64,000 bases of DNA from Pochonia chlamydosporia 170. Taxonomy: Eukaryota; Ascomycota; Sordariomycetes; Hypocreales; Clavicipitaceae. The notes below the pieces were generated by a model, which saw only the letters and a list, made by a program, of their open reading frames with translations, was not told the origin of the DNA and did not search any database. The first letter of the stretch is position 1. The number at the start of each line of letters is the position of its first letter. The position numbers and the translations under genes were made by a program. Below are positions 11,951 through 23,549 of the stretch, piece by piece. The stretch lies in contig NC_035791.1 of assembly GCF_001653235.2 (NCBI RefSeq), positions 2,480,001 to 2,544,000 of the forward strand, read 5' to 3'.

Positions 11951-11988
11951 GTCGAGGTCGAGGTCAAGGTCAAGGTTGAGGTCAAAGG
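11951..11988. repeat. (GAGGTC)n hexamer tract
   Basis: About six imperfect GAGGTC/AAGGTC units in non-coding DNA. Confidence 0.8.
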
Positions 11989-12408
11989 CTGGCACCAGGC
12001 ATACGGAGCACTTACTGCTGGCACTGCACTTGACTGGAGCCAGAGTCAGCCGTTCAGAGGTCCGACATTCTCTTGGCTGGGTCCATCCAGTTTGGTCCAT
12101 CCTTGTTCATCCATGTCCTGTCTGGTTCGGATGAGATCGCGTCACTCGGGCAGGTGGAGTCGAGGTGTCCTGCCCTTCCGAGGACACTAACCCCGTATTA
12201 GGCTTAGCGCCACTGCTTTGTGTAGACGCCTCAACGGGCCCTTGCCGGGGCTTGCGAGGGTTTGACAGTTGGATGGCAGCCGAGTGGAGGCTCAAAAAGA
12301 AAGTGCCCCAGCCGCCTTGTGCCCCTTGCGCTGCTCCTCCAACCTCACCTCCTCCCTTGAACATCAACACCCCTCCTCCTTTTGCGGACTGGAAAAAGAA
12401 AAAAAAAC

Positions 12409-12430
12409 CACACACACGCACACGCACACA
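12409..12430. repeat. (CACACG)n microsatellite
   Basis: A second, shorter CACACG/CA tract, next to an A-rich run. Confidence 0.8.
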
Positions 12431-13956
12431 ACAGCAACAACAACATCAGTCAGAGAGTCTGCTTGTCTGCCAAGCCAGGCGCACCCTCTACCCCGGGCCA
12501 CTGGCACAGTCCACTATCGTCCCAGCACAGACAGGCTTTTCTTTGAGCAAACTGGACGCTGTCGGCCCGCCTTTGTCTGGTTGGAGTTTGGTTTATCTTT
12601 TCTATTTTCGCTGCTCCCCGCTCCATTACCAAAACGTCGAATCGAGTGGCCTCTTGTTTTCATTTGGGGCCAGACCGATGCGTCCAGTCTGAGCAGCCGC
12701 AAGCAAGTGTATCATCCTGGGTCAATCTGGGGACTCCTGTGAAGATCGATATGCATTTGTTGCACGCTCGGGCAGGCAGGCATAATTCTGGTGACCCTGC
12801 GTATGCTCTGCATTGGCTAGACAGACACACACAACTCTCACACACACAGAGGCTAGCCGTCGCACCTGAAGACGAAAAAGAAACCTTAGTGTATTGGGCA
12901 AAGCAACAGCTAACCAAGGAGGCCGTAACGAGTGTCATATGGTGAGCCACACCACCACCAGCCGTCCGAGACTCTCGGCCATTTGGTTACAGGTCAGATC
13001 CCGTTGTTTTTTCTACATGCAAACCAGTGAAAGCCCTGGGGTTATCACTACAAGCCATTCACAACTATCAGTGGTGGCGTCGATCTCAGTGACATTTACA
13101 AAGGGCACGAATACACTACGCTTGAGCAACAACAATGGGCCATCTAACTAAACCCCCCCTGCCTGCAAGTTACAGTGCACGCATCTCCAGACTATGTGCG
13201 TTTGGGTTCCTCTGTGGCAACAACTTTTTGGTATTGAGGATGCTGAGGCTCCGCAATCTTCGCGCTTCACCACCTGCCGCAACGCAGCCCGCAGTCCAGA
13301 CCCGACCATACCTTGTGGTCCGGGCAGCACATCAGACACTTGTTGCGGTTATTTTGGTTTGTTTGCCTGGTCACACGCCTTCATGGAACCATGGAGTGGT
13401 GTAATATGCCGCAAACGGCCAAAACTTCTCACATCCAGTCAAGAGAGGTCCCAATGGAGCGGCACCCCTGGTAGCCATGGCTGTAAGCGTGACCGGGCAG
13501 CAACAACCAACGGCTCTTTGTGCCAAGTGGCATGTACTGTGCAGTTTGGCAGGATGGCCGGACAGGCAAAAGTACGAAGAGGATGTCGCATGTCGCATGT
13601 CGTATGTGTTTGGCCGTGGACGGACTATGTTCGTTAGTCTGTCTGTACTTGCAAACCTCCAACTTGGGCTGGCGTACGGAGTAATGTGGGTGAGACTGTT
13701 GCGGGTGTGTGGTCCATATCGCTCGTCCCCACACAACCACATCCTATCGAGGATGGACAATGGCTAGCTAGTGTTGCAAAAGCCTATCGAGGGAGAGAGA
13801 TTTGGAGCCAAGGATCTCGGTGAGTTGTGTCCCCATTACAATACAGCACTGCACGATATAGTGGGTTGAGATCTTTCATCGTCCCCTTGCGTGGACAGTT
13901 CGGTGCTGACCACCAGTGTGTAGAAGACAGGTCTCTGCAGTCCTCGGTTCAGCGGC

Positions 13957-13981
13957 TTGTTGTTGTTGTTGTTGTTGTTGT
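13957..13981. repeat. (TTG)n trinucleotide tract
   Basis: About eight TTG/GTT units in non-coding DNA. Confidence 0.9.
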
Positions 13982-14904
13982 CTTTACCGTTTCATTTCGC
14001 CGTTGGAGGAGGGCTTCCTGAATTGCTGGTGAGCACCATCACATCTCTGTTCATGTTGGGTACGTACTTCACAGTATGGGCCAATTGATATGCACAAGCA
14101 ACAGCTTCAAGGTTGCGTTTCTCTATTGTCTTTTGGCATCCCTGTCGACTGCACCCCGCCACTAGCCTCATCTCGTTATATCCACCACTTGGCATTGTGT
14201 ATGATTTGCGAGGCGTCTGCGCATCTGCAGTGCACAGGCAGCCCAAAGCAAAGGCAATATACTGATACTGATACCTGCTGGGGCGTCGACAGTATCAGGC
14301 CTTGTTGTTTTCTTTGTTTCTCCGCTGCCGCAGGTACCGTTTATGTCGATTTCTGCACGACGATCCACCCTGCTTTTTCCTGGTCTCACTAGCCGTACTC
14401 CAGCTTGCTTGGGTCTCGCCTCTTTTCCAAAGTTGACCAGGGGCATACACACAGACCCCCCTCCAACAGCTCAAGACAATCCTCATTTGTCCTACCCTCT
14501 TTCGGATTTTATCATGGTGATTCAGGTACTCGCGAGAGAAGAAGAAACCTGGTGCATTAGCAAAGTGATCAGACGCCTTCCGATCACCAGGGTCTCGACA
14601 CCCGTCATGGAGTACAAGAACACCGGCACCCCTCTTGCCCTCGTGTTTGTGTCATTTAATCACTGAGTGGCCGTTCCTTTTCTGTGCCTGTCGTGCTCAT
14701 CGACTTTAAGATTCATCCATCCCTATTTACTTAACCCACTTACTTCCTCCCTCGTTTGTTGGCCCATAGAACCCTTTTCGTGTCTTAACGCACTCTACAT
14801 CAACTCCGCAGTCTCAGTCGCATACGTCTCTGAAAGCATCATCGAAATTTCAACACATCTGCAATAAAGCACATCGATTCACGCGAAACTGATTGTTGAC
14901 TAAG

Positions 14905-16015
14905 ATGTACTCGACATTCCAAGAGCCGCTTGAGCATGGCGGTTCGTCGTTTGCAGGAAGCTCAACAAAGATGGGCATCAAAGCGATTACTCATAGCGAC
15001 AGTTGTACACCAAGGAAACTTTCAGACGACATCCCTTCCATTATGCTCCCTAAGCCCATGGTCCACCCTCAAACCCCACCAGAATCAACATCAAGTAGTC
15101 CACGATTGAAGCTTGAGGGTGAGTTTCTATCACGAACGGATGCCTAAACTGATATGCTAACTAACATGGTCAGCTCCCTTTCCGAGCATCTCTAGAGACT
15201 GTTCTCCTCTTCCCGGTGTTGCTCGCTTAGACAGCCCAAGAAGCTGCTCCCTGGTGCGGCTTCCTAGCCTCGAGGAATTTGATCTTGGTGTTGAGGCTCT
15301 TGCAAGGTCTTACGGTCCTGCTCGTCCTTACACCCCCCCCTCGCCACTCCCCAGCCTGAGGCGAAGCTCTATCCTTCCCCAGCCTTTACCTCCACTGCAA
15401 GCATACGTTTCCCAGGACCATTATGCTCCTTATCATATGAATGATGCATATGTGCATGGCGTCTCTGGCCTAGATGGATACCCCAGCCCTCCTCCGGACG
15501 GCGAGAACAGACACATCAATCAGAAGTATACCACCGAGGAAGGAGATTTCATCATTTACGCCTGGCACGACAAGAAGCTGAAGTGGCAACGTATTAAGCA
15601 AGATTTTGCTGCCATGTTTGGCCGAACGCCCGAGAGAACTGTACAAGGTCTACAAGCTTGGTACTACCGTATGAACCAGAGGATTCCTCTCTGGGATCAG
15701 GATGGCTGGTTAATCTTTGACAATGAGGATGATCTGGAGCCCAAGCACATTAGCATCAAGTGCCGTGAAAGAGACAGCCAAGACAAACCGATGGAGCCGC
15801 TTGGATTGGCCCAACGCTATCCTGAACGCGCCATCCATTATTCCTGGGTTGACCCTGAGCTGAAGCGGAAGTCTCAAGACTGGGGTAAGTTCATCTATGT
15901 ACTTGCTTATCATCTCAACACTAACTTATATGTACTAGCCGCAAAGCGCGCGATGCAGTACCGTGACAGGCGAGAGCGAAGAAAGAGAAAGGAGCAAAGA
16001 CGTCTCAAGCTCTAA
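14905..16015 (+). CDS. Myb/SANT-like domain protein, putative DNA-binding regulator
   Basis: Exons 14905-15118, 15174-15884 and 15939-16015 give 333 residues. Intron 1 has GTGAGT, a GCTAACTAAC branch region and CAG. Intron 2 has GTAAGT, CACTAAC and TAG. Residues 1-180 are rich in Pro and Ser. Residues about 186-240 form a compact conserved-looking block beginning KYTTEEGDF, with regularly spaced aromatics (IIYAWHD, LKWQRI, LQAWYYRMN), which resembles a Myb/SANT helix-turn-helix. The C-terminus is strongly basic (RDRRERRKRKEQRR) and would suit a nuclear localisation signal. A transcription-regulator role is inferred; I do not recognise a named gene. Intron 2 is 54 nt, a multiple of three, and stop-free, so its retention would add 18 residues. 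The 5.7 kb of upstream non-coding DNA is compatible with complex regulation. Confidence 0.8.
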
Positions 16016-17369
16016 GACAAAAGACATGACACCATTTTTATTTTTACCAAACCAAAAAAAGAACGCGGCATGGCAACGACATTCATTTTAATACGACGTG
16101 GGCGGCCTCTTGTACACTATTTCAACGTACGGACAGTCTTTATTTCCTTGGTTACATATAATACTTTCCTATGTCTCATGGCAGTTTTGCAAAAAAAGAT
16201 TGCTTTTTTTTTCTTACACCACAGTACTGGATATGCATATCTATCTACCAGGAGGGTTTTCAAGCATTGGGAGTAACTGGCACACGACGGATCAAAAAGC
16301 TTTTGGTTCCAAGGCTGGCTTAATGCTGTGTATGACTAGAGGAGTTATGGCCTATGAGCCCCAAAAGAAATTTCATTATCACCATAATGAAGACGGCATG
16401 AAATGTTATGTCTACGAAAGACATGGTTTGACGTCTGTGTACGTATAATGGCAACGGCACTAGTGTGTTGATTTCGATAAGACTTGTACAATATACTGAA
16501 TAACATTACTATTATTATGCATTCTATTTCTATATGATGAAGCGAAATTCTGTGCAATCGGCTCTTTGTTCGATAAGACCATCCATCCATCCACCCATCA
16601 TGAATGAATGACCCCCCTCCTCGTCACAGAGGGTCTCAAACCGGTCACCCCGGCGATGACCCATGACGCAAAAGTTGGTCCAATATTTGGCCGAGCAAGC
16701 ATGCACGAACCCCCGCAAAGGCCGATAATCTAGCATATTCCTACTCCGTATCTTCTCCATCTTTCTTCTGGCTCGTGTCCCTTCGCATTCCCGTTTCATG
16801 TACAGTATGCCCAGACCACGGGAAAGTAAGATCTCCCCCTCTGTCCGTCCCTTCCGTTCCCGGGCACGACAAAGAGGGTGCATGAACTCTTGCTGTCAAG
16901 GCCCGTCTCTTGATCACAGCTTTTCGTCCTGGGTGGTTTCCCACCTGATGGTCCGGAAAAGACCCTTTTCCCCACCAGATGCACCTATTTTGCGCATAGT
17001 GGGCATCGCACCGCACGGCACAAACCACCTGCGAACCGCTCAAGGTGGGCTCACGGGGCAGCTCTTGAACCCTTTGTGTTTTCCTCCTCAACCATTTCCG
17101 TTTCCGGAGGGATTTGGAATAAAGGAAAGCTGAACCCTTTGTGCATAACCCCGCATTGTTTGTTGCCCGGCTACGCATGCGGGACGGGTAGGCATGTATG
17201 ATTGCGCAGCGGCATACTTTGGAAGCTTTGCTATGAATAGGGTCGGTCCGTAGTGGAGGGGCGAAGGGAATCATGGACCATGCGGTATATGGAACCAGAC
17301 TGTACTGGCCATGAGGGGAGGGGGGTGGCGGTAGAAGATGGGAAACAATGTGATTGTGTATTGAAACTG
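16016..17369. other. Convergent intergenic region
   Basis: This lies between the stop codons of the Myb-like gene and IWR1. It should hold both 3' UTRs; AT-rich stretches at 16070-16520 fit poly(A) signalling. It contains TACTCCGTA at 16742-16750. No gene is seen. Confidence 0.55.
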
Positions 17370-18755
17370 TTATCGGAATGCGGAGTTGCGCTTCATGAAT
17401 TCTTTGATGCGTGCCATACGGGCGTCGTCGTCATCGCCGATACCGCCCTCGAGGACCATTTCGTCCTGTTCTTCGTAGTACTCGTTATCGTACTCTTCCT
17501 CGTCTGAGTTATTGCCGTGGCGATACAGGTAGGCGTCTCGACCATATTCGTCGTCAGAGTCTACTTCATCCTCGGGATAGTCTGCAGTGTAATAGTTTTC
17601 CGCTGGCAGGCTGTCAGTATGCACAATGCTTCTGCTCTTTGGGCCAAATCTATGGTGAGGTAAGCTTACCGTTCTCATCTTCTTCGTCTTCCCCAAGCTC
17701 ATCGTCCTCATCCCATGCTGATCCAAAGAAGAGCAGGCTTTCGTCCTCGTCCTCGAAAACTAGAATACCAACATCTGCCGGTGCTACGTCCAATGCCACA
17801 GAGTTCGCTGGAATACGGACGTATTCCTCAATGACCCAATCGCTGTCATCGCCTTCCTCATCGCTAATGTCACTCATTGTGGTGTCGGTAGAGGTGGCTG
17901 AGCTTTGAGGGGGCGCAAGCTCTGGGTGTCGCTCATGGAACCTCTTGGCTGGGCTCTTTGGCTTGAATCTCAGCGGCTTATTGTCCTTGTCTATTTGTTC
18001 AAGGCTCGCGCCAAGCTCATTGAGCACCCATGCATTCATATCATTTGCTATTTTTTCCATGTCCTCATTATGACGGTTCATGAGGGATTCCGGTAGAGGT
18101 GGCCGATCTGGCGTCTCATTCTGCGAAGTCGTAGTGCGGGCTTTATTAGCTACCCCTGGCCGCTTCAATTGTTTCTGCTCTACGCCAGTTTCTGGAGTCT
18201 GTTCGGTTGGCTGCATATCATGTTCAAGCTGTATCGGGAGCTGTCCAGACGCTAGACTGCGTCGTGTTTTCGGAACCTTCTTCTTTCGCGTGGACTCTAC
18301 GAACACTGCAGGGCCATATCTCGTCTTTTTGGAGATTCCAGAGCCCGAACCTTGGGTTCTGCCTTTTGCCAGCATGGATTTTGAGACATGAAACCGTCGA
18401 GGCTCGAGAAGACCTGACGGCTCGCTGCTAGGCTGCGTTTGCTTAGTAGGTATTTGCGTATCATGTTGACGTTTGTTTGAACTCGGGACGTCGTCTGGTG
18501 CCGAGACATGGATGACAGGTTGGGTGGATTTGCTCTCTCGTTGGGGTTGTTGACTGGCTGCTTCGCGGCGCTGATACGCCCAATTGCTTCCACTTCGGTG
18601 ACGTTTCGAGTCGGCATCAAACTCTACAAAATCAGTAAGTAATCAAGTCGGCGTCGGGAGTGGTTTGTGTTGGAGAAAGACGTACGGAGGAATTGGACGG
18701 GGGCTTCGTCAACCCGCTTGCGCTTCACGCGGATGAGCTGCGGCGGGATGGACAT
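17370..18755 (-). CDS. IWR1: IWR1-like RNA polymerase II nuclear import factor
   Basis: Minus-strand exons 18755-18686, 18623-17670 and 17602-17370 give 418 residues. The N-terminus, MSIPPQLIRVKRKR followed by VQFLQFD, has the short motifs typical of Iwr1/SLC7A6OS proteins, with a KRKR cluster as a probable nuclear signal. The C-terminal exon carries the acidic Iwr1 signature: ENYYTADYPEDE, then DSDDEYG, then a long Asp/Glu run. In yeast, Iwr1 binds assembled RNA polymerase II and guides its import into the nucleus. The middle is poorly conserved, basic and Ser/Pro-rich. Both introns are phase 1 with GTACGT and GTAAGC donors. Length is close to that of other filamentous-fungal members. It shares a 1.3 kb divergent intergenic region with the CBM48 gene. 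Confidence 0.9.
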
Positions 18756-20099
18756 GGTGGCCTAGGCACCTCGTACCACCAAATCACGCACCTCGAAATC
18801 ACTCACGACTGATCAAGATGACAGTCACTGCTGGCAGTCCTGATGCGGTTGTTCATGTGAAGATGTTCCTGCCGGTGATGGTTACGTGACAAATGCTGTG
18901 TGGCCGCCGTGCAGCAGTGAAATCGGTCAAGTTCGAAGTTGTAGCCCCACATTGGGAATTTTTATGAGATCGAACGTGGGGAGGGAGCTAAGGTAAGCTA
19001 AGCTAAGCTCATCTAGGTCAACGGGATGTCAAGGATAAGAAGGCAATTAATTGCAATCACGCATTCGCTTCCGTGTTCGATGTCGTTCAATATGGCGGGC
19101 CGGTTCATGGTCCACAAGGCTGGCCATGTTGAGCGAGGATTTTGTCCGAGGCGAATTAGAAATATTGCTCATACGGAGTACAAGTAATGTCGGTTGGTAA
19201 CCGGGCGCCAGCCAATCTTTAGCAGGCTGTTGGATCAGGTCAAACAAACCTTGAAGTTCAAAGACGGTGACTTTACAAAGTACAGCACCTGATGGTTCGG
19301 CGCCACGCACTTCGATTGGTCCGTTTGATGCATCAGTTCATCTTGATGTCCACTTCAGAGCTCACCGTTGCAATCAACACACATGCACCTGATGGGGCCA
19401 GCTCAAAGGTACTTGGGTACTTGTATCAAATACATTTGATACCACTTCAGACTCAATGCAGCCAAAGTACAACACATGTACATCCCTCCTCACATCCCGC
19501 CCAATTGAGCTGTGTAGACTCGAGCAAGCCAGACCAGAAAGGCATCTGATGGCTGCCAGCCCAACGCGGGGAAGCACCAGGCTGACATCTGGATGGAACA
19601 TTGAATCAAGTTGGAGAACAAGAGCAGGTTTATGGCTACATGGAAGTACTGTACCAGACCATTTAGCCATTTGAGCCTGAGAGATGGGACTTGGATGCCT
19701 CGGCGTCGTCATTCTCGTGCCCAACTAAACTCAGACTTGCCATTTACACCTTCCGAACCAGCCGTTGGTTTTCATTCTATTCATCATCTTATGACGCTGG
19801 ACTGGACCCAACCAACGCCTGAAGCCTTTGTCTGATTGAACGAATCAATTACACTATTCCTTGCGGCCGCTTGAGCTCGTGTAAACTATTTGCGAAGCTC
19901 GGGGAGCTTGCGTCTCCATACTCTTTTTGTCGCCACCAAACCTGCAAGCAAAGCAACGCTGCCCGTCAACTACAATCCATCAAGCAAACAGTCTGAACCT
20001 CTTAACGGCGCGCATCGTGGTGGCTTCATCATCTTCATCTCCATCTTCAAATTAATCTTGGCCTCCTCCTCCTCCTTCTCCTTCTACTTCCAACACAAT
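18756..20099. promoter_or_regulatory. Divergent intergenic region, IWR1 / CBM48 gene
   Basis: This must contain both promoters. It holds a short TAAGC tandem (about 18990-19006), TACGGAGTAC at 19172-19181 and two TACTTGGGTACTT-like words near 19410. A CT-rich leader (about 20025-20098) precedes the ATG at 20100. No gene is seen. Confidence 0.55.
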
Positions 20100-21368
20100 A
20101 TGTCCACAAACAAAGTGCCGGTAACTGTCAGCTATCGGAAACGGGGCCTTGCACCTCCCGTGTCGGTTGCTGGCACATTCTCCGATCCGCAGTGGGAGCC
20201 GCAAGAGATGCATGGCGTCATTGACGAATCTGGGGAGCACCACTTTACCATTCAGATTCCCGTCGAAGCCGGGAAGGAGTATTACTACAAGTTTAAAGTT
20301 GGCAACCAAGACGGTTGGGTCCTAGATGAACATGCTACCGTCGGTTAGTTATTCCCTCCATAATGATTGATGATAAGCTGGACAAGCAAAGCGTTGAAGC
20401 TAATAACTTACGCAAAAAAAAAAAGTCCACGATGACAATGGAAAGCCTCGTAATCTTCTCAAAGTCCCTGTAACAAGCAATACCACGGACAGAGCCCATA
20501 CACCGCTCGTCGAAGCCACCGAACGGCAGGATGATGGCCCCGTAGCACCGGGCCAGCATACCATCATGGCCTCGGGCCCCAAGTCGCTGCTGCCCAATGT
20601 GTTCCGAGACAAGCAGCTGAATGAGGCTGAGCAAAGATCCAGAACTCCCATCAAGCAAGTTGCCGAAGTTGCTGCAGAAGTTGCCGATACGGCAGCAAAA
20701 TTAGACAAGGTGAGCTCATTTTGGCAATCTTTACGTTGCTTTCTGTCCCGACGTTCACACTGATGAGCCAGTAGCTTGACACGACGGTACCATCACCCAT
20801 CCCCATCAGGGGACGTGCGGACAGCGACATGCCGGTGGAGGAGGAAATTGCCACACCTTTATTCGCTCATGAATCCTTGGGAGCGTACGAATTTGTTGAC
20901 GACGGCCTCGACCACGAATTCTTTGGGAAGAACCCGAAATCGCCCAATTCGATGCCGTCAGACAGTGGTTGTAGTCTGGGGGACGTAGACATGGACGATC
21001 CCACGCTAGAGAAGTTTCCTTCCGATAGGTCATCGGTGATTGATACCTTGCGGAAGATCCAATCCAGTACGGACGAGGGACGATCGAGCATGGAAGACGG
21101 ACAACATTCGACTCCAGCAACGTCGAGGAGAACAAGCGTCGACTCATCCGACGGCAATGGCGGACAATTAAGCCCGATATCGATGAGAAAACGAGACAAC
21201 AGGACGTCTAGAAGTAGCTTTGGCCGTCCAATATCTGCAGTCTCATTAAGCTGCATTGACGAGGAACCCAAGGCTTCGGGTGATGTACGTTTTGGCACAA
21301 AGTACGAGGGTGACGGGAGCACAACCGATGAGGACAGTGGCCTAGTGATGAAAGCTGGCAAAGTATGA
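20100..21368 (+). CDS. AMPK1-CBM (CBM48-like) domain protein, Crp1/Mdg1-like
   Basis: Exons 20100-20343, 20426-20709 and 20775-21368 give 373 residues. Residues 1-82 form an early-set beta-sandwich of the AMPK-beta glycogen-binding type: VPVTVSYRKRG, VSVAGTFSDPQW, YYYKFKVG and GWVLDEHATV. The same module opens yeast Crp1 and Mdg1. The remainder is low-complexity, Ser/Asp-rich and probably disordered, with an Ala/Glu helix near residues 155-175 (VAEVAAEVADTAAKLDK). Glycogen or starch binding, or a signalling scaffold role, is inferred from the family. The first acceptor is unusual: AG follows a run of eleven A residues with no pyrimidine tract (20414-20425). It is chosen because it alone restores the HDDNGKPRNLL frame of the fold. 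Confidence 0.85.
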
Positions 21369-22593
21369 TGACAATGGTGTTGCTCGACGAATATCTTGCG
21401 GTTAAAGCATACGGATACAGGATGTCAATTCTTCGTCCCGGGTTAGCGTGGATGGTGATGGGTGCACGATGACCTATGTTGGACAATTAGGATTAGGCTT
21501 AAGCGATTTATATTTCAGTATCGTTAGTGAACAGGGTGCAGCTTGTTGAGCACTTCTCAAACGTGCAGACGGAACTGCTGTTGGTTCCCTCGGTCGAGAT
21601 CAGTAAGGCTAGTTACACAATGTATAACTCAAACCCTTGACTTGAACACTGTGTACACGTTTCAGAGATGATGGCGACCCGTTCTAACGTATTGCAGGAG
21701 CAGAAATGCATGACCTTGCCGGGAGTTCGGCATACTCTCCCCTCTTGGCGGGATATCGGTAGCTCATCCGAAGCAGGGTCAGTACGGCATGAAGCAACTC
21801 ATGCCGGTGATGGATAGAAAAGGAGCAATTGTTCCTCTAGCCCACCATTCTCAACGCCTTTCCATGAACAGTTCTATGGACAGCTTTTACTCACAAGTAG
21901 GTATAATTAACATATCACATCAAGGACGGGCAACCGCATACATTGGGTGCCTTAGTAGGTTCACCACCTTCCCTCTCCGTATATTCCTAGCCGACGCTTA
22001 GGATATAGCAGGCCGACAGGAAGCAGATCACAAGTACTAGTCTTACGATAAGGCGGTTTGTGTAACTCGAGCGGATGAAATACTCGGCATTAAACCGAAC
22101 GCTGGGGACCGAATCCTTCAGCTCAAATCCAAAGGCGCTAATTGCTCACCGATGCAACTGCCTTGTCTTACATACTGTATGTAGCCAGTGGGCAATCTCC
22201 TACCTCCTCCGGACTATTGGAATGATATTGGTTCCAGAGTGAGCCTTTCCGGCCCACAACACCAGATACTCCTCGAATTGTAGGTATTTTGCAACTGCCG
22301 AGCACGGCGCAACCCCAGCTCGGTTAAGCGGCCCGAAGGACCTCGACATTGATATCCCGTATCGTATCACGAATTACCAGGATCCGCTAATGCCGAGCTG
22401 GGAGTGTCAGAGTCGTAATGGGGGCTGAGAAGGAGTTGGTGTTGCTTACATGGGAATCACTAAACAAAATGCCTTCCTCGAAACCTACCTAGGTATATAA
22501 AGCATAAAGCACTCCTTTGACCATTCATCGAAACCCTTCAAACTCATCCATAACCAACTCCAACTTGCCGCAACTCCAGAACCCGTAACCAAA
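21369..22593. other. Intergenic region upstream of the spherulin-like gene
   Basis: No gene is seen and frames are interrupted on both strands. Composition is more AT-rich than the flanks. The last 100 bp contains a TATA box (22494-22501) and a CA-rich leader before the ATG at 22594. Confidence 0.55.
22494..22501 (+). promoter_or_regulatory. TATA box of the spherulin-4-like gene
   Basis: TATATAAA lies 93 bp before the start codon, directly after a CCTACCTAGG word. A strong TATA box fits an inducible secreted-protein gene. Confidence 0.6.
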
Positions 22594-23412
22594 ATGCGTT
22601 TCCTCATCCCATCCGCCCTCATCACCACCGCCTCAGCAACGGGCATCCTCCTCCCACTATACGTCTACCCATCCGCAACATACAACGACGGCGCAGCAAA
22701 CTGGACGCCCGTCCTCACCGCAGCATCATCCAACCCATTCCTCCGCTGGCTCACCGTCATCGACCCCCAAAACGGCCCAGGAGGCACCTACCTCCCCGGC
22801 AACAACGACATCAACTACATAACCGGCGTGTCGAAGCTCAACGCCCATGCCAACATCAAAACCATAGGCTACGTGCGCACAGACTACGCCAAATCACCGC
22901 TCGACGAAGTCAAGCACAACATCACCACCTGGAAGAACTGGGACACCTACACGGGGGCGAACATCTCCGTCCAGGGCATCTTTTTCGACGAATCGGCACA
23001 GGATGCGGCGTACATGAAAGAGGTGGTGGGGTTTGCGAAATCCACGTTCGGAAGGGCGATTACGACGGTGTGTAATTTTGGAGCGGCGGTTGACGCGGCG
23101 TATTATGGGGTGTGTGATGTGGTGGTTGCGTTTGAGAGTTGTTTGAATTGTGCGCTGGGGCCGCAGTATAAGAGTGGGATGACGATTGATGCGAATGTTC
23201 CGGTGGACAAGAGAGGGCAGGGGGCGGTGATTGTGCATCATTTTGAGGGGACGGCTTTTGATGGGAGTGTTGCGGATGGGGGTTTGGTGAGGAAGTATTT
23301 GGGGACGGTGAAGGAGAAGGGCCTTGGGTGGGTGTATTTCTGTTCAAAGGATTACAATGATATTGGGAGTGGGCCGGCGACGGTTGGGGAAGTTGCGAGG
23401 GGGTTGGCTTGA
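22594..23412 (+). CDS. Secreted spherulation-specific family 4 (GH135-like) protein
   Basis: A 272-residue intronless ORF. Residues 1-16 (MRFLIPSALITTASAT) look like a cleavable signal peptide. The body matches the spherulin-4 family: GILLPLYVYPSATYNDGAANW near the N-terminus, FLRWLTVIDPQNGPGG, YVRTDYAK, GIFFDE and VVAFES. Aspergillus Sph3, of the same family, founded GH135 and cleaves galactosaminogalactan. The acidic pair Asp132-Glu133 and Glu181 here correspond in position to the acidic active-site residues described for that group. This suggests an exopolysaccharide hydrolase acting in the wall or outside the cell, but substrate is inferred. Codon usage is odd: the first half ends mostly in C and the second half mostly in G or T, switching near 22985. 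The gene converges on the dioxygenase gene 137 bp away. Confidence 0.9.
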   Translation: MRFLIPSALITTASATGILLPLYVYPSATYNDGAANWTPVLTAASSNPFLRWLTVIDPQNGPGGTYLPGNNDINYITGVSKLNAHANIKTIGYVRTDYAKSPLDEVKHNITTWKNWDTYTGANISVQGIFFDESAQDAAYMKEVVGFAKSTFGRAITTVCNFGAAVDAAYYGVCDVVVAFESCLNCALGPQYKSGMTIDANVPVDKRGQGAVIVHHFEGTAFDGSVADGGLVRKYLGTVKEKGLGWVYFCSKDYNDIGSGPATVGEVARGLA

Positions 23413-23549
23413 TGGGATGGGTGCTTGTGAAGATGTCGAAGTTTGTGTACATGATGTAGATGTATACACGATATTGTGACGGTGTTTTGCTTCAAATGTG
23501 TGAATAGACTGAAAGTTACAGCCTCTACAGACATGTATTCAACTTCAAC

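Larger units (their letters stand above)
9220..14904. other. Long intergenic region (5.7 kb), no gene recognised
   Basis: Every open frame is short or low-complexity and none resembles a known family. The region carries simple repeats at 11951-11988, 12409-12430 and 13957-13981, and TACGGAGTA motifs at 11285 and 13675. From about 14650 to 14904 the sequence is pyrimidine-rich with CAAC and CATC strings typical of fungal 5' leaders. It could hold a long upstream regulatory region or non-coding transcripts for the 14905 gene, but nothing in the bases proves that. Confidence 0.55.

Noticed and set aside
12165..12742. Overlapping + strand frames of 157-175 residues
   Set aside because: Two frames are open over the same simple-sequence DNA (Lys, Thr-His and Gln runs), so neither is likely to be coding.
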